From: Serratia plymuthica
GTDB taxonomy: Bacteria > Pseudomonadota > Gammaproteobacteria > Enterobacterales > Enterobacteriaceae
Assembly: GCF_018336935.1 (NCBI RefSeq)
Contig: NZ_CP068771.1
Coordinates: 1,550,001 to 1,614,000 of the forward strand
DNA length: 64,000 nt
Direction of reading: 5' to 3'
Shown here: positions 39,495 to 49,112 of the stretch, piece after piece
Numbering within the stretch: position 1 is the stretch's first letter
Layout: the number at the start of each line of letters is the position of its first letter
Notes under the pieces: model-generated
What the model saw: the letters and a program-made list of their open reading frames with translations, nothing else
Told to the model about the DNA's origin: nothing
Database searches by the model: none
Program-made: the position numbers and the translations under genes

Positions 39495-40685
39495 TTACAT
39501 CACCCGGCACGCAAACCCTTTCAAGTACAAGCCTTCAGGATAGGTTGCGATAACCGGGTGATCGGCAGCCTGACGGTACTGCTCTATAAATTGTACATCA
39601 CGCCCGGCATCTACAGCGGCGTCGGCCAAAATTTTCTGGAACAAATCGGTTGGCATCAGGCCGGAGCAGGAGAAACTGAGCAAAATGCCGCCCGGGTTGA
39701 GCAACTGCAACGCCAGCATATTGATATCTTTATAGCCGCGGCAGGCACTGGCCAGTTGGTTTTTGTTTTCGACGAACTTCGGTGGATCCATAATGATCAG
39801 GTCGAATTTTTCACCCTGCGTACGGTAGGTGCGCAGCAACTGGAATACATCCTCGCGCACAAACTCCGCTTTGCTCAGGTCCAACTGGTTCAGCTCGACG
39901 TTCTGCTTGGCGACATCCAGCGCTGCCTGTGATGTATCTACACTGATCACCTGTGAACAACCCCCCATCAGGGCTGAAACGGCGAAGGCACCGGTGTAGG
40001 AGAAACAGTTGAGTACGCGGCGGCCGGCGGAATAATTGCGTGCCGCCAGGCGGCTGTCGCGCTGATCGAGGTAAAAACCGGTCTTGTGGCCTTGCTGGAT
40101 ATCCACCAACAGCTTCATGCCGTGTTCGGTAATGGGCAGCAGAGCAGGGGGAAGATCGCCCAGCACCGGCCCCTGAGCCAAAGGCAAACCTTCTTTTTTA
40201 CGCACGGCTACGTCTGAACGATCGTAGATTGCGCATTCCGGATAGCAATGCTGCAAGGCGGTAATCAGCGCCGCGCGTTGGTATTCGGCGCCGGCAGACA
40301 GCAATTGCAGGACCAGGAAATTCTGGAAGCGATCGATGGTAACGCCTGGCATACCATCAGATTCGCCGGCAATCAGACGATAACCATCCAGCCCATCACG
40401 TTTCGCAACCCAATCACGCCAGTTTTGTGCCTGCTGTAAGCGGCGGACAAAGAAGTCGATGTTAATCTCTTCGTCCTGCTGGAATGTCCAGACACGAGCG
40501 CGGATCTGCGACTCAGGCGAGTAGGCACCGCGCGCCAACCATTTGCCCTGGGCGTCGTGAATATCAATGGTCTCGCCAGAAAGAGCTTTACCTTCAATAC
40601 GTTGAACGGCACCGGAGAATACCCATGGGTGGCGACGGAGTAAGGATTTTTCACGTCCTTTGGCGAGAAACAGGCGTACGGTCAT
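39495..40685 (-). CDS. rlmI: 23S rRNA m5C1962 methyltransferase RlmI
   Basis: Methylates C1962 of 23S rRNA with S-adenosylmethionine. It has 396 residues, as in E. coli. An N-terminal PUA domain (about 1-80, [15 protein letters not shown]) is followed by an EEHEE-like middle domain and a Rossmann methyltransferase (about 190-396) with [27 protein letters not shown] and the catalytic-cysteine stretch LLSFSCSG. Confidence 0.97.
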   Translation of the reverse strand: MTVRLFLAKGREKSLLRRHPWVFSGAVQRIEGKALSGETIDIHDAQGKWLARGAYSPESQIRARVWTFQQDEEINIDFFVRRLQQAQNWRDWVAKRDGLDGYRLIAGESDGMPGVTIDRFQNFLVLQLLSAGAEYQRAALITALQHCYPECAIYDRSDVAVRKKEGLPLAQGPVLGDLPPALLPITEHGMKLLVDIQQGHKTGFYLDQRDSRLAARNYSAGRRVLNCFSYTGAFAVSALMGGCSQVISVDTSQAALDVAKQNVELNQLDLSKAEFVREDVFQLLRTYRTQGEKFDLIIMDPPKFVENKNQLASACRGYKDINMLALQLLNPGGILLSFSCSGLMPTDLFQKILADAAVDAGRDVQFIEQYRQAADHPVIATYPEGLYLKGFACRVM

Positions 40686-40776
40686 AATTAAGAATGCTGC
40701 CAGCTAGGTAAAAAGAGTGACATCGCCGTGCGGCGCACAGGCAATACCATAAACGAAAGTTGATAAGGAGCGGATT

Positions 40777-41055
40777 ATGACACAAGTTTGCATTGCTGCG
40801 TATGTCTATGGCGTGGTGCAAGGGGTGGGGTTTCGCTATAGCACCCAGCATCAGGCGACGGCGTTGGGGTTAAGCGGTTATGCGCGCAACCTTGATGACG
40901 GCAGCGTCGAAGTGGTGGCCTGCGGCGAACAACCGCAGGTGGATAAGCTGGTGGAATGGCTGAAGAACGGTGGCCCGCGCAGCGCACGTGTCGATCGCGT
41001 TTTGGTAGAACCCCGCGGCGCGGCAGATTACCAGGGTTTCGGTATCCGCTATTAA
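40777..41055 (+). CDS. yccX: Acylphosphatase YccX
   Basis: Hydrolyses acyl phosphates. The 92 residues carry the catalytic Arg20 ([12 protein letters not shown]) and Asn38 ([17 protein letters not shown]), both essential in the family. A ribosome site AAGGAG precedes the start. It is convergent with tusE, with a 3-bp gap. Confidence 0.96.
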   Translation: MTQVCIAAYVYGVVQGVGFRYSTQHQATALGLSGYARNLDDGSVEVVACGEQPQVDKLVEWLKNGGPRSARVDRVLVEPRGAADYQGFGIRY

Positions 41056-41058
41056 GGT

Positions 41059-41388
41059 TTAGATGCATTTTACCGGTTTTGGCAGGCCGGCGATTTTGGT
41101 TGCCTGCTTGGCCGGGCCTTTTGGAAACAGGCGATACAGGTAACGACTGTTGCCTTTCTCTTCACCGTATTTCTGCGCCATGGCTTTCACCAGCATGCGG
41201 ATTGCCGGTGAAGTATTAAATTCCTGGTAAAAGTTGCGCACGAAGCGCACCACTTCCCAATGCGCCTCGCTTAGCGTTATCTCTTCCTGTGCAGCCAGCA
41301 GCGGCGCCAGGCCCTCATGCCAGTCTGCGCTGTTTTTCAGGTAACCTTGCGCATCAGTTTCAATAATCTGGCCTTCAAACTCCAACAT
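41059..41388 (-). CDS. tusE: Sulfurtransferase TusE
   Basis: Last sulfur carrier of the Tus relay; receives persulfide sulfur from TusBCD and passes it to MnmA for tRNA 2-thiouridine. It has 109 residues (E. coli length), DsrC family. The active cysteine is the penultimate residue Cys108 (PKPVKCI). [20 protein letters not shown] is conserved. Confidence 0.97.
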   Translation of the reverse strand: MLEFEGQIIETDAQGYLKNSADWHEGLAPLLAAQEEITLSEAHWEVVRFVRNFYQEFNTSPAIRMLVKAMAQKYGEEKGNSRYLYRLFPKGPAKQATKIAGLPKPVKCI

Positions 41389-41446
41389 ACTGCCTCGACA
41401 ATGAATGATTCAGAACGGCAGCCAGTTTAACAAATTTCTGGCTGTC

Positions 41447-41478
41447 GCAAAAAACAAAACCCCGCCGAGGCGGGGTTT
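41447..41478 (-). terminator. Terminator of yccA
   Basis: Stem AAACCCCGC / GCGGGGTTT with a 4-nt loop; on the minus strand it ends in TTTGTTTTTTGCG. It lies between yccA and tusE. Confidence 0.9.
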
Positions 41479-41499
41479 GAGTGTTCGGCAAGCGTTGAC

Positions 41500-42159
41500 T
41501 CAGTTGCTGCGCGCGAAGCCCAGAATGCTTAACAGGCTGATGAACATGTTGTACAGCGACACGTACAGGCTGACGGTGGCGCGGATGTAGTTGGTCTCGC
41601 CGCCGTGGATGATATTGCTGGTTTCCCACAGGATTGCGCCGGCGGAGAACAGGATAAACAGCGCACTGATCGCCAGATGCAGAGCTGGAATTTGCAGGAA
41701 CAGGTTAGCGATTACCGCGACCAGCAACACCACAAAGCCTGCCATCATCATCCCGGACAGGAATGACATATCCTTGCGCGTGGTCAGCACGTAGGCCGAA
41801 CAGCAGAAGAACACCACGGCGGTGCCGCCCAGCGCCAGCATGATCAGATCGCCGGCCCCGGTATTAATGAACGAGCTGAGGATTGGACCCAGCGCATAGC
41901 CCATAAAACCGGTCAGCGCGAACGCCGCCAGAATGCCCGCCGGGCTGTTCGCCAGTTTGTGGGTCAGGAACATCAAACCATAGAACCCGACCAGCATCAG
42001 CAACAGGCCCGGCGCCGGCAGCCCCAGCATGGTGCTGGCGGTCGCGGTCAGCGCCGAAAACGCCAGCGTTAACGAAAGCAGGAAGTAAGTATTGCGCAGA
42101 ACTTTATGCGTGCTGAGCAACGAGTCGCGCGAGGAGGATGAGACGACAATGCGGTCCAT
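41500..42159 (-). CDS. yccA: BAX inhibitor-1-like membrane protein YccA
   Basis: Inner-membrane protein that in E. coli binds and modulates FtsH protease. It has 219 residues (E. coli length) and seven membrane segments of the BI-1 family. The N-terminal cytoplasmic tail ([20 protein letters not shown]) is the part through which FtsH degrades it. [20 protein letters not shown] is conserved. It is the last gene before serT. Confidence 0.96.
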   Translation of the reverse strand: MDRIVVSSSSRDSLLSTHKVLRNTYFLLSLTLAFSALTATASTMLGLPAPGLLLMLVGFYGLMFLTHKLANSPAGILAAFALTGFMGYALGPILSSFINTGAGDLIMLALGGTAVVFFCCSAYVLTTRKDMSFLSGMMMAGFVVLLVAVIANLFLQIPALHLAISALFILFSAGAILWETSNIIHGGETNYIRATVSLYVSLYNMFISLLSILGFARSN

Positions 42160-42387
42160 AATGATCTCTCTTATCAGGTCATCACAAAATTAGTTTCGAT
42201 GATAGGCAGCGCAAGCATTTGATTAAAGTTTGTTTACCAATCTTTACCCTTAGTTATCATTGCTGCCACCCTGAGCTGCCGTTGGCGGTTTATTCAACGT
42301 TCGCGCGCCAGATGCTGTTTTTTCGTTCGGTTGAGCGGTAATGGGCTTTACAAGCGGATCGGCTCTGTTTATAGTTCGGCTCGTTGC

Positions 42388-42475
42388 GGAGGGGTGGCCG
42401 AGTGGCTGAAGGCAACGGTCTTGAAAACCGTCGACGGGAAACCGTTCCAGAGTTCGAATCTCTGCTCCTCCGCCA
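42388..42475 (+). tRNA. serT: tRNA-Ser (anticodon TGA), serT
   Basis: An 88-nt class II tRNA. The acceptor stem GGAGGGG pairs with CTCCTCC (one G-U pair), followed by G73 and encoded CCA. The D-arm begins GGCCGAGTGGCTGAAGGC. The anticodon stem ACGGT/ACCGT holds loop CTTGAAA with anticodon TGA (42422-42424). A long variable arm and the T-loop TTCGAATC follow. It decodes UCN codons. The position after yccA matches E. coli serT. Confidence 0.98.
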
Positions 42476-42484
42476 TACATTCTG

Positions 42485-42514
42485 ACCCCGTGCTCTTCGA
42501 GCGCGGGGTTTTTT
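42485..42514 (+). terminator. Terminator after serT
   Basis: Stem ACCCCGTGCTC / GAGCGCGGGGT (one G-U pair) with a TTC loop, followed by TTTTTT. Confidence 0.92.
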
Positions 42515-43276
42515 GTATGTGACGTGCCGAAATGCTCCATAACCGTCGATCTTCCGCTTTCCTGCCACTGCGCACGCCCCCTCTTGGTGAAATTTCTTAC
42601 CGACTTTGTAATCTCAGAACATGCCTTTTCACACACTAACAATGCTGCGCTCAAACACCCTTTGCCGGTATTGGGGGGCTCCCTGCGCCCTGAATTCAAG
42701 CTTATTTCAGGTGCGGAATGATAATAATTTTTTAATGGATTAATTAAGAATGATAAGCGATAAGAATGTTTTTTTGTTTTTCCTTCGATGAAAGGAAAAA
42801 AGAAGGGGCATCAATGTCTGATTTTTCGAGAAAAGCTCAAAATCGGAAACTTCTTGCTTTCGGGTTAATGCCATTCAATTTTTAAACTCAAACCAATTTG
42901 ATCATTTATCACTCAGCCTTGCGCTGTGCGACTTGTAAGGGTTTTTGTCAGAAATTTCTTATAAATCATATCTGTGTCAGGTTTTTTTTAAATGACGCCA
43001 AGGTAACATTTGGTTACATATATTGGTTTTCCATTACTTAGCTGATGTTTTTACACTTCAATCAATAGGCAATTTTCCGAAATTATTGGTTTTCGGATAA
43101 AGACCTAAAAATACTGTGTCATGCTCGCTAGTGAATGGAATGCGCTCGCTTTTGACCCCAGTTTTGATTTGCGCCGGATGGTGCGAGTAGGGATGCTGTT
43201 TCGGCAAGGTAAGCCTTTCTTATTAATTTCTCAGTGGCATTGACCAATTCTATCATTCCATAGAACAGGTACAGCC
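42515..43276. other. AT-rich gap between serT and the T6SS operon
   Basis: About 760 bp with much lower GC than either side. No convincing long gene. It should contain the promoter of the tssB-led operon, but no clear -35/-10 pair or sigma-54 -24/-12 motif was found. A perfect 7-bp inverted repeat (TCCGAAA 43076-43082 / TTTCGGA 43091-43097) lies about 180 bp before tssB. A 23-codon frame at 42814-42885 has an AGAAGGGG ribosome-like site and could be a small protein. The composition suggests a silencing (H-NS-type) region and a junction between core genome and acquired DNA. Confidence 0.5.
42814..42885 (+). CDS. Possible 23-residue small protein before the T6SS operon
   Basis: The ATG at 42814 is preceded by AGAAGGGGCATCA and followed by MSDFSRKAQNRKLLAFG... 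to a TAA at 42885. It is basic with a hydrophobic end. No family is recognised and chance is a strong alternative in AT-rich DNA. Confidence 0.2.
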   Translation: MSDFSRKAQNRKLLAFGLMPFNF

Positions 43277-43774
43277 ATGTCTAGCTCCTATCAGTCCGAG
43301 ATCCCCAAGGCCCGCGTCAATATCCAGTTAAGCCTGCATACGGGCGGCGCGCAGAAAAAAGTCGAATTGCCCCTCAAGCTGATGGTCGTGGGGGACTACA
43401 GCAACGGTGCTGAGCAACGTCCGGTGTCGGAGCGTGAAACTGTCAGCATCAATAAAAACAACTTCGACAATGTGCTGGCCGAGTTTTCCCCCTCAGTGAA
43501 CCTTTCCGTAGAAAACACCCTGGCCGGTGATGGCAGCGAAGAGAACGTCGTAATTTCCTTCAATGAAATGAAAGACTTCGAGCCTGAACAGGTGGCCGTT
43601 CAGATACCTCAGTTGAAGGCGATGCTCGCTATGCGCAACTTGCTACGCGATCTGAAAGCCAATCTTTTAGACAACCAAACCTTCCGAAAAGAGCTGGAAA
43701 AAATCCTGCTCGACCCGGCGCTGAGCGCCGAACTGCGCACAGAGCTGTCTGCCCTGGCACCGAAGCAAGCCTAA
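43277..43774 (+). CDS. tssB: T6SS sheath small subunit TssB (VipA)
   Basis: Forms the contractile sheath with TssC around the Hcp tube. It has 165 residues, starting MSSSYQSEIPKARVNIQLSL, with the family core LPLKLMVVGDYSNG and VSINKNNFDNVL. The C-terminal helix region (LKAMLAMRNLLRDLKANLLD) is the part that interlocks with TssC. It is the first gene of the T6SS cluster; tssC follows after 34 bp. Confidence 0.97.
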   Translation: MSSSYQSEIPKARVNIQLSLHTGGAQKKVELPLKLMVVGDYSNGAEQRPVSERETVSINKNNFDNVLAEFSPSVNLSVENTLAGDGSEENVVISFNEMKDFEPEQVAVQIPQLKAMLAMRNLLRDLKANLLDNQTFRKELEKILLDPALSAELRTELSALAPKQA

Positions 43775-43808
43775 CGGTCGTGATGTTTAACGGATTAACG
43801 AAGAGAAA

Positions 43809-45356
43809 ATGCTGATGTCTGTGAAAAATGAAAATGCCGCCGGCGGTGAAAGCATCGTACTGGAGCGTCAGGACGCGGGCAGTGTGTACGCTTCCCTGTT
43901 TGAAAAAATCAACCTGAGTCCGGTATCAACGCTGAGTGCGCTGGATGTCTGGCAGGACAGCCAGGCGATGTCGGATGCCACGGCCGATGAACGTCTGACC
44001 GCCGGGATGCAGGTCTTTCTGGAATGTCTGACGAAAGCGGGTTCGAAAGTCGAGAAGCTGGACAAGAACCTGATCGACCACCATATCGCCGAGCTGGATT
44101 ATCAGATTAGTCGCCAGCTGGACGCGGTCATGCACCATGAAGAATTCCAGAAAACAGAAAGTACCTGGCGTGGCCTGAAATCCCTGGTCGACAAAACCGA
44201 TTTCCGTCAGAACGTCAAAATCGAGCTGCTGGACCTGTCGAAAGACGACCTGCGTCAGGATTTTGAAGACGCGCCGGAGATTATTCAAAGCGGATTATAC
44301 CAGCACACGTACACGGCAGAATACGACAGCCCGGGCGGGGAGCCGATTGCCGCGCTGATTTCTGCTTATGAGTTTGATGCTTCCGCGCAAGACGTGGCGC
44401 TGCTGCGTAATATCTCCAAAGTGTCTGCCGCTGCCCATATGCCGTTTATCGGTTCTGCGGGCCCGAAATTCTTCCTCAAGGACAAAATGGAAGAGGTCGC
44501 CGCCATCAAAGACATCGGCAACTACTTCGATCGTGCCGAGTACATCAAATGGAAATCCTTCCGCGAGACGGATGATGCCCGTTATATCGGGCTGGTGATG
44601 CCACGCGTGCTGGGCCGCCTGCCGTATGGTCCGGACACCGTGCCGGTGCGCAGCTTCAACTACGTGGAAGAGGTGAAAGGCCCGGATCACGACAAATACC
44701 TGTGGACCAATGCTTCCTTTGCGTTTGCCGCCAATATGGTGAAAAGCTTCATCAACAACGGCTGGTGCGTGCAAATTCGCGGCCCGCAGGCCGGTGGTGC
44801 AGTGAAAGATCTGCCAATCCACCTGTACGACCTGGGCACCGGTAATCAGGTGAAAATCCCGTCTGAGGTAATGATCCCGGAAACCCGTGAGTTTGAGTTT
44901 GCCAACCTGGGCTTTATTCCGCTGTCGTACTACAAAAACCGTGATTATTCCTGTTTCTTCTCGGCCAACTCCACCCAGAAACCGGCGCTGTATGACACCG
45001 CAGATGCCACGGCCAACAGCCGTATTAACGCCCGTCTGCCGTACATCTTCCTGCTGTCGCGTATCGCGCATTACCTGAAATTGATTCAGCGTGAAAACAT
45101 CGGTACCACCAAGGATCGCCGCCTGCTGGAGCTGGAGCTCAATACCTGGGTGCGTAGCCTGGTGACGGAAATGACCGATCCGGGCGACGAGCTGCAGGCC
45201 TCACACCCGCTGCGCGATGCGAAGGTCGTGGTGGAAGATATCGAGGACAACCCGGGTTTCTTCCGCGTGAAGCTGTACGCGGTACCGCATTTCCAGGTGG
45301 AAGGGATGGACGTCAATCTGTCGCTGGTTTCCCAGATGCCGAAAGCAAAAGCCTAA
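43809..45356 (+). CDS. tssC: T6SS sheath large subunit TssC (VipB)
   Basis: Large sheath subunit; with TssB it makes the contractile cylinder depolymerised by ClpV. It has 515 residues. Conserved: AELDYQISRQLDAVMHHEEF, FQKTESTWRGLKSLVD, DDARYIGLVMPRVLGRLPYG and the C-terminal FFRVKLYAVPHFQVEG. The start may be ATG 43809 or ATG 43815, two codons later. tssK follows with a 14-bp gap. Confidence 0.97.
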   Translation: MLMSVKNENAAGGESIVLERQDAGSVYASLFEKINLSPVSTLSALDVWQDSQAMSDATADERLTAGMQVFLECLTKAGSKVEKLDKNLIDHHIAELDYQISRQLDAVMHHEEFQKTESTWRGLKSLVDKTDFRQNVKIELLDLSKDDLRQDFEDAPEIIQSGLYQHTYTAEYDSPGGEPIAALISAYEFDASAQDVALLRNISKVSAAAHMPFIGSAGPKFFLKDKMEEVAAIKDIGNYFDRAEYIKWKSFRETDDARYIGLVMPRVLGRLPYGPDTVPVRSFNYVEEVKGPDHDKYLWTNASFAFAANMVKSFINNGWCVQIRGPQAGGAVKDLPIHLYDLGTGNQVKIPSEVMIPETREFEFANLGFIPLSYYKNRDYSCFFSANSTQKPALYDTADATANSRINARLPYIFLLSRIAHYLKLIQRENIGTTKDRRLLELELNTWVRSLVTEMTDPGDELQASHPLRDAKVVVEDIEDNPGFFRVKLYAVPHFQVEGMDVNLSLVSQMPKAKA

Positions 45357-45370
45357 AAGGCAGGAAGCCG

Positions 45371-46711
45371 ATGAAAACGGAACAACCGTTATGGGGCAGG
45401 GGCATCATGGTCTCTCCCCAGCACTTCCAGCAACAGGTCGCCTATGCGGCCTGGTCTGCGGAATGCATTGCTCGAATGGGGCTCAATCATCCCTGGGGAA
45501 TGATTGAGTCTGCCTTTGAACCGGACACGCTGAAGCTCGGTCGTCTGCAGGCCCGTAAGCTGCATGTCCGTTTCCCGGACGGGACACTTATCGATACGGA
45601 TAATGCCGATGCGCTGCCACCGGTTCTGTCGCTGGACAGCGAATCGCATGATGTGGTGGTGCTACTGGCGCTGCCCCTGCTGCGGGCGAATGGCGGCAAC
45701 TGCCTGAAACCTGATGACGTGGCCGATCGCCCGGTACGTTTCCGTCAGCGTTGGCGGGACGTGCGTAACCAGTTTGGTGAAGACACCCGCCAGATTGCGG
45801 TGATGCAGCCGGAACTGACGCTGCGCTTTGCCCATCAGAACAACAGTGATTATCTGACCTGCCCGGTAGCCTGTCTGCGGCAGGATTTGCAGGGCGTCTG
45901 GCGGTTTGACGACAGCTTTCTCCCGCCGCTGCTGACCGTACAGAGCAGCCTCTGGCTGGTGACCCAACTCGAACAACTGCTGACCCAACTGCGCGCCCGT
46001 CTGACCCGTTTGATGGCCATGCGCCGGGAAAGCAATGAGCGGATGGCGGATTTTGCGGTGGCTGACGTCTCTCTCTTCTGGCTGTTAAATGCCCTGAACA
46101 GTGCTGAGCCGGTGCTGGGCCAGTTCCAGCGAAATCTGCAGAGCCCGGCAGAACGCCTTTATACCGAACTGTCCCGGCTGGCCGGCAGTCTGCTGACCTT
46201 CTCGCTGGCGCATCAGGTGAGTGCGATCCCGGCCTATCAGCATGAACAACTGAATGCCGTTTTCCCACCGCTGTTTGATTTACTTGGCGATTTGCTGGAA
46301 GCGAGCCTGCCGTCACGGGTGGTGTCCATCGAGCTTGAGCACGATAAGCGGCTGCACTTCTGGCAGGCCCGTCTGCAGGATCCTCGTCTGCGTGAAGACG
46401 CCGACTACTACCTGTCCGTACGTTCGCCAATGCCGGTGGCGCAACTGCAGGAGCAGTTCCCGCGCCAGTGCAAGGTGGGAAGTCCGGATCATGTCAGGGC
46501 TATCGTGAACTCCTCACGCGTCGGGGTTCCGCTGACACCGCTGCGCCATGTGCCGGCGGCCATTCCGCTGCGTCTGGAGAATCAATATTTCAGCCTCGAT
46601 GTCACCCATCCTCTGGCAACTGACATGCTCGAAAGCGGCAGTTGCATGTTTTATGTCCCGGGCATGCTCGGTGAGCCGGAACTTGAACTCTTTGCGGTAT
46701 TGAGAACATGA
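45371..46711 (+). CDS. tssK: T6SS baseplate protein TssK
   Basis: Trimeric baseplate adaptor that docks the baseplate to the membrane complex. It has 446 residues, with the family opening WGRGIMVSPQHFQQQVAYAAW and the C-terminal YFSLDVTHPLATDMLESGSC. A ribosome site AGGAAG precedes ATG 45371. The end overlaps tssL by 4 nt. Confidence 0.96.
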   Translation: MKTEQPLWGRGIMVSPQHFQQQVAYAAWSAECIARMGLNHPWGMIESAFEPDTLKLGRLQARKLHVRFPDGTLIDTDNADALPPVLSLDSESHDVVVLLALPLLRANGGNCLKPDDVADRPVRFRQRWRDVRNQFGEDTRQIAVMQPELTLRFAHQNNSDYLTCPVACLRQDLQGVWRFDDSFLPPLLTVQSSLWLVTQLEQLLTQLRARLTRLMAMRRESNERMADFAVADVSLFWLLNALNSAEPVLGQFQRNLQSPAERLYTELSRLAGSLLTFSLAHQVSAIPAYQHEQLNAVFPPLFDLLGDLLEASLPSRVVSIELEHDKRLHFWQARLQDPRLREDADYYLSVRSPMPVAQLQEQFPRQCKVGSPDHVRAIVNSSRVGVPLTPLRHVPAAIPLRLENQYFSLDVTHPLATDMLESGSCMFYVPGMLGEPELELFAVLRT

Positions 46712-47397
46712 GTGAACGTAAACGCGGAACAGCCGAGTCCATTGATATCGATGCGCTACTGCAGGATACCTGGCTGCAGGTCATCAGTCTGCGTCATGGT
46801 CCCCGGTTTCAGGAAGGGGAAGGACGGGTGCTGTGGGAACGCTGTATCGCCGATGTGGAGTGTGTACAACGCACGCTTAAGGACAGTGAGCTGGATGACG
46901 CCAGTTGTCGGCATATTCTGACGGCACAATGCGCCCTGCTCGACGAGGCGGTCAAAGGTCGCGGCGTGGAGGACGATGCCTGCGTACAGTGGTATGGCAT
47001 TCCGTTGCAGGGACATTTCCTTGGCACCATGGATGCCGGTGACACCCTGTGTGACCGGATGCGTGATGTGCTGCGTGAGCCCGCGCCCGACAATGCGGTG
47101 CTCACCTGCTTTCAGCGCGTCATGATGCTGGGTTTTCTCGGTAATTTCCGGTCGCTGAACGATCCCGAACGCCAGAAGCTGGTTCAGGCACTCAGTGGCC
47201 AGGTTTCTCCTTTCAGTTATCCGCAGACCCATCCGGTACTGGCAGAAAGCCGGGCTGGCCGGGAAAGGGGGAACTGGCTTCGCTCATGGCCTGTACGCAT
47301 TGGGTTGAGTGTTCTGGCTATCGCCACCCTGTGGTGGGGACTGAACCACTGGCTTGATCAGATGCTGGCAACCCTGTTGCCTGGGGCGGTGAAATGA
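46708..47397 (+). CDS. tssL: T6SS membrane-complex protein TssL (short DotU type)
   Basis: Inner-membrane protein that joins TssM in the trans-envelope complex. The 229 residues form a cytoplasmic helical DotU domain (about 15-190), then a single C-terminal membrane segment at about 194-213 (RIGLSVLAIATLWWGL). It lacks a fused peptidoglycan-binding domain. The next gene encodes a separate OmpA-domain protein and overlaps by 4 nt, so the two probably divide the job of an extended TssL. Confidence 0.92.
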   Translation: MSERKRGTAESIDIDALLQDTWLQVISLRHGPRFQEGEGRVLWERCIADVECVQRTLKDSELDDASCRHILTAQCALLDEAVKGRGVEDDACVQWYGIPLQGHFLGTMDAGDTLCDRMRDVLREPAPDNAVLTCFQRVMMLGFLGNFRSLNDPERQKLVQALSGQVSPFSYPQTHPVLAESRAGRERGNWLRSWPVRIGLSVLAIATLWWGLNHWLDQMLATLLPGAVK

Positions 47398-49109
47398 GTC
47401 CGGCACAACAGCGCGGGCTTGCGTTGTGGGCCGCTCTGCTGAGTGCAGTCGTGTGCCTGGGTTTTCTGCCCGTGACACGACGGGTCGCGGTGCTCATTCT
47501 GCTGGCGGTGCTGGGTCTGATTTCTGTGTTCTGGTACGTCGCAAGCCGCCGTGTCGAGCATGATGCCACCCTGAGTCTGGAAGGTCTCCCGGAGGCGACA
47601 TATCGCCAGCCGGTGGTGCTGGTCTGTGGCGATCTGCCGCAAGCCTGGCCACAGCAATCGCAGGTATTGACGGTGACGCAGGGCTGCTGGATCCGGGTGG
47701 AGGGCGATCAGAGCCTGGAGCAGGTGGCGCTACAGGTACTGTGGCAGCGTCCGGACTGGGGACGTCAGTTGTCGGTGATGGTCAACGTATGCCCGCAGAA
47801 ACACGCTGACAGTGAAACCCTGACCAGCCGCCTGCTGGCACTGCGCTGGCAAATCAGTCAGTTGCGTAAGGATACCGGGCATACCGTGCCGTTGGTACTT
47901 AATGGCCAGACGGGCAGCGCGATGATGAATGACATGCTCTGGCAGGCGGCGATCCCTGGCGAAGGCATCAGTTTCTGGCGCGAGTCTTCGGCTCCCGGTT
48001 CGATCGCCGCGTGGACGACCACCGGCGGTGTGATGGCCATGCAGCAACAGGTGCTGATGAACAGTCTGATGACCTGGTTCCACTTGCACGTCAAAGCGGT
48101 ATTTACGGATGAAAACCCGGATATTCCGACCATTGCGCCCGCGGCGATGTTATGGGGTATTGGACCGATCCTCTCCGGCAGTCTCGCCACGTCAATCTGG
48201 ACCGCCTGGCTGACACGGCATACCGCCATGCAGTTCGTCGTGGGCTGGCAGCCAGTGGGAACGGACAGCACGGTGATGCCGTTGTTTCCGGACTTTATCC
48301 TGTCGCTGTTGCCGGAAGGCCGGGGCCTTACGCCCCGGGACCGCACCTGGCGTTGTGCGCTCGGTATTTTCACCCTGGCAGCCGTTGCGGCTCTGCTCAG
48401 CAGTGGCTGGAATAACCGCCAACTGCTGCACCGTGTAAGTTTTGATATTGCCCGTTACGACCGACTCGCAATGGATGACTACGGCCCGAAGGCCGATGCC
48501 GTCGCGGTCCTGCGAGAGGATGCCATGCAGTTGGATAACCAGGCGCGCAATGGTGTACCGGCCCGGATGAGCCTCGGTTTGTATCAGGGGGAACGCCTGC
48601 GTATGCCGGTGCTGGATGCGATTCGCTCTTATGTGCCTCCCCCTCCACCGTTCAAATCGGCATTAAAGCCAGTACCGGTGCCGAAAATCGTCCGCCTCGA
48701 CAGTCTGTCGCTGTTCGATTCCGGCAGGTCCGCATTGAAAACCGGCTCCACCAAAATGCTGGTGAATTCTCTGGTGGGCATCAAAGCGAGGCCGGGTTGG
48801 CTGATTGTGGTGGCCGGACATACCGACAATACCGGCAACCCAAAATTGAATCGGACATTGTCCCTGAAGCGTGCTGAAGCGGTACGTGACTGGATGCGGG
48901 ACACCGGCGACGTGCCGGAAAGCTGTTTTGCGGTGCAGGGCTATGGCGAAAGTGGACCGGTTGCAACCAATGACACTCCGGAAGGCCGTGCGCTTAACCG
49001 GCGTGTCGAAATCAGTCTGGTACCGCAGGCGGATGCCTGCCGGATACCGGGCAAAACCCCAGCGTCATCACAGGATGATGACATATCAAAAAACGAAATG
49101 GAGAAGTAA
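47394..49109 (+). CDS. T6SS-associated membrane protein with OmpA-type peptidoglycan-binding domain
   Basis: Probable cell-wall anchor of the T6SS membrane complex. It has 571 residues. TM1 is at about 8-25 and TM2 at about 31-50, then a large domain of about 265 residues. A third TM lies at about 322-340 (LGIFTLAAVAALLSSGW). A Pro-rich stretch (YVPPPPPFKSALKPVPVPK) leads into a C-terminal OmpA domain (about 430-550) with VVAGHTDNTGNPKLN and GRALNRRVEISL, carrying the Asp and Arg used to hold meso-diaminopimelate. It is functionally similar to TagL or a TssL C-terminal extension. It ends 3 bp before hcp. Confidence 0.85.
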   Translation: MSPAQQRGLALWAALLSAVVCLGFLPVTRRVAVLILLAVLGLISVFWYVASRRVEHDATLSLEGLPEATYRQPVVLVCGDLPQAWPQQSQVLTVTQGCWIRVEGDQSLEQVALQVLWQRPDWGRQLSVMVNVCPQKHADSETLTSRLLALRWQISQLRKDTGHTVPLVLNGQTGSAMMNDMLWQAAIPGEGISFWRESSAPGSIAAWTTTGGVMAMQQQVLMNSLMTWFHLHVKAVFTDENPDIPTIAPAAMLWGIGPILSGSLATSIWTAWLTRHTAMQFVVGWQPVGTDSTVMPLFPDFILSLLPEGRGLTPRDRTWRCALGIFTLAAVAALLSSGWNNRQLLHRVSFDIARYDRLAMDDYGPKADAVAVLREDAMQLDNQARNGVPARMSLGLYQGERLRMPVLDAIRSYVPPPPPFKSALKPVPVPKIVRLDSLSLFDSGRSALKTGSTKMLVNSLVGIKARPGWLIVVAGHTDNTGNPKLNRTLSLKRAEAVRDWMRDTGDVPESCFAVQGYGESGPVATNDTPEGRALNRRVEISLVPQADACRIPGKTPASSQDDDISKNEMEK

Positions 49110-49112
49110 CAC

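Noticed and set aside
42250..42699. 149-codon frame across the tRNA-Ser gene
   Set aside because: Reads through a tRNA and its terminator on the opposite strand; not a protein gene.
42515..43276. Sigma-54 promoter for the T6SS operon
   Set aside because: No GG-N10-GC -24/-12 pair was found on reading the gap.
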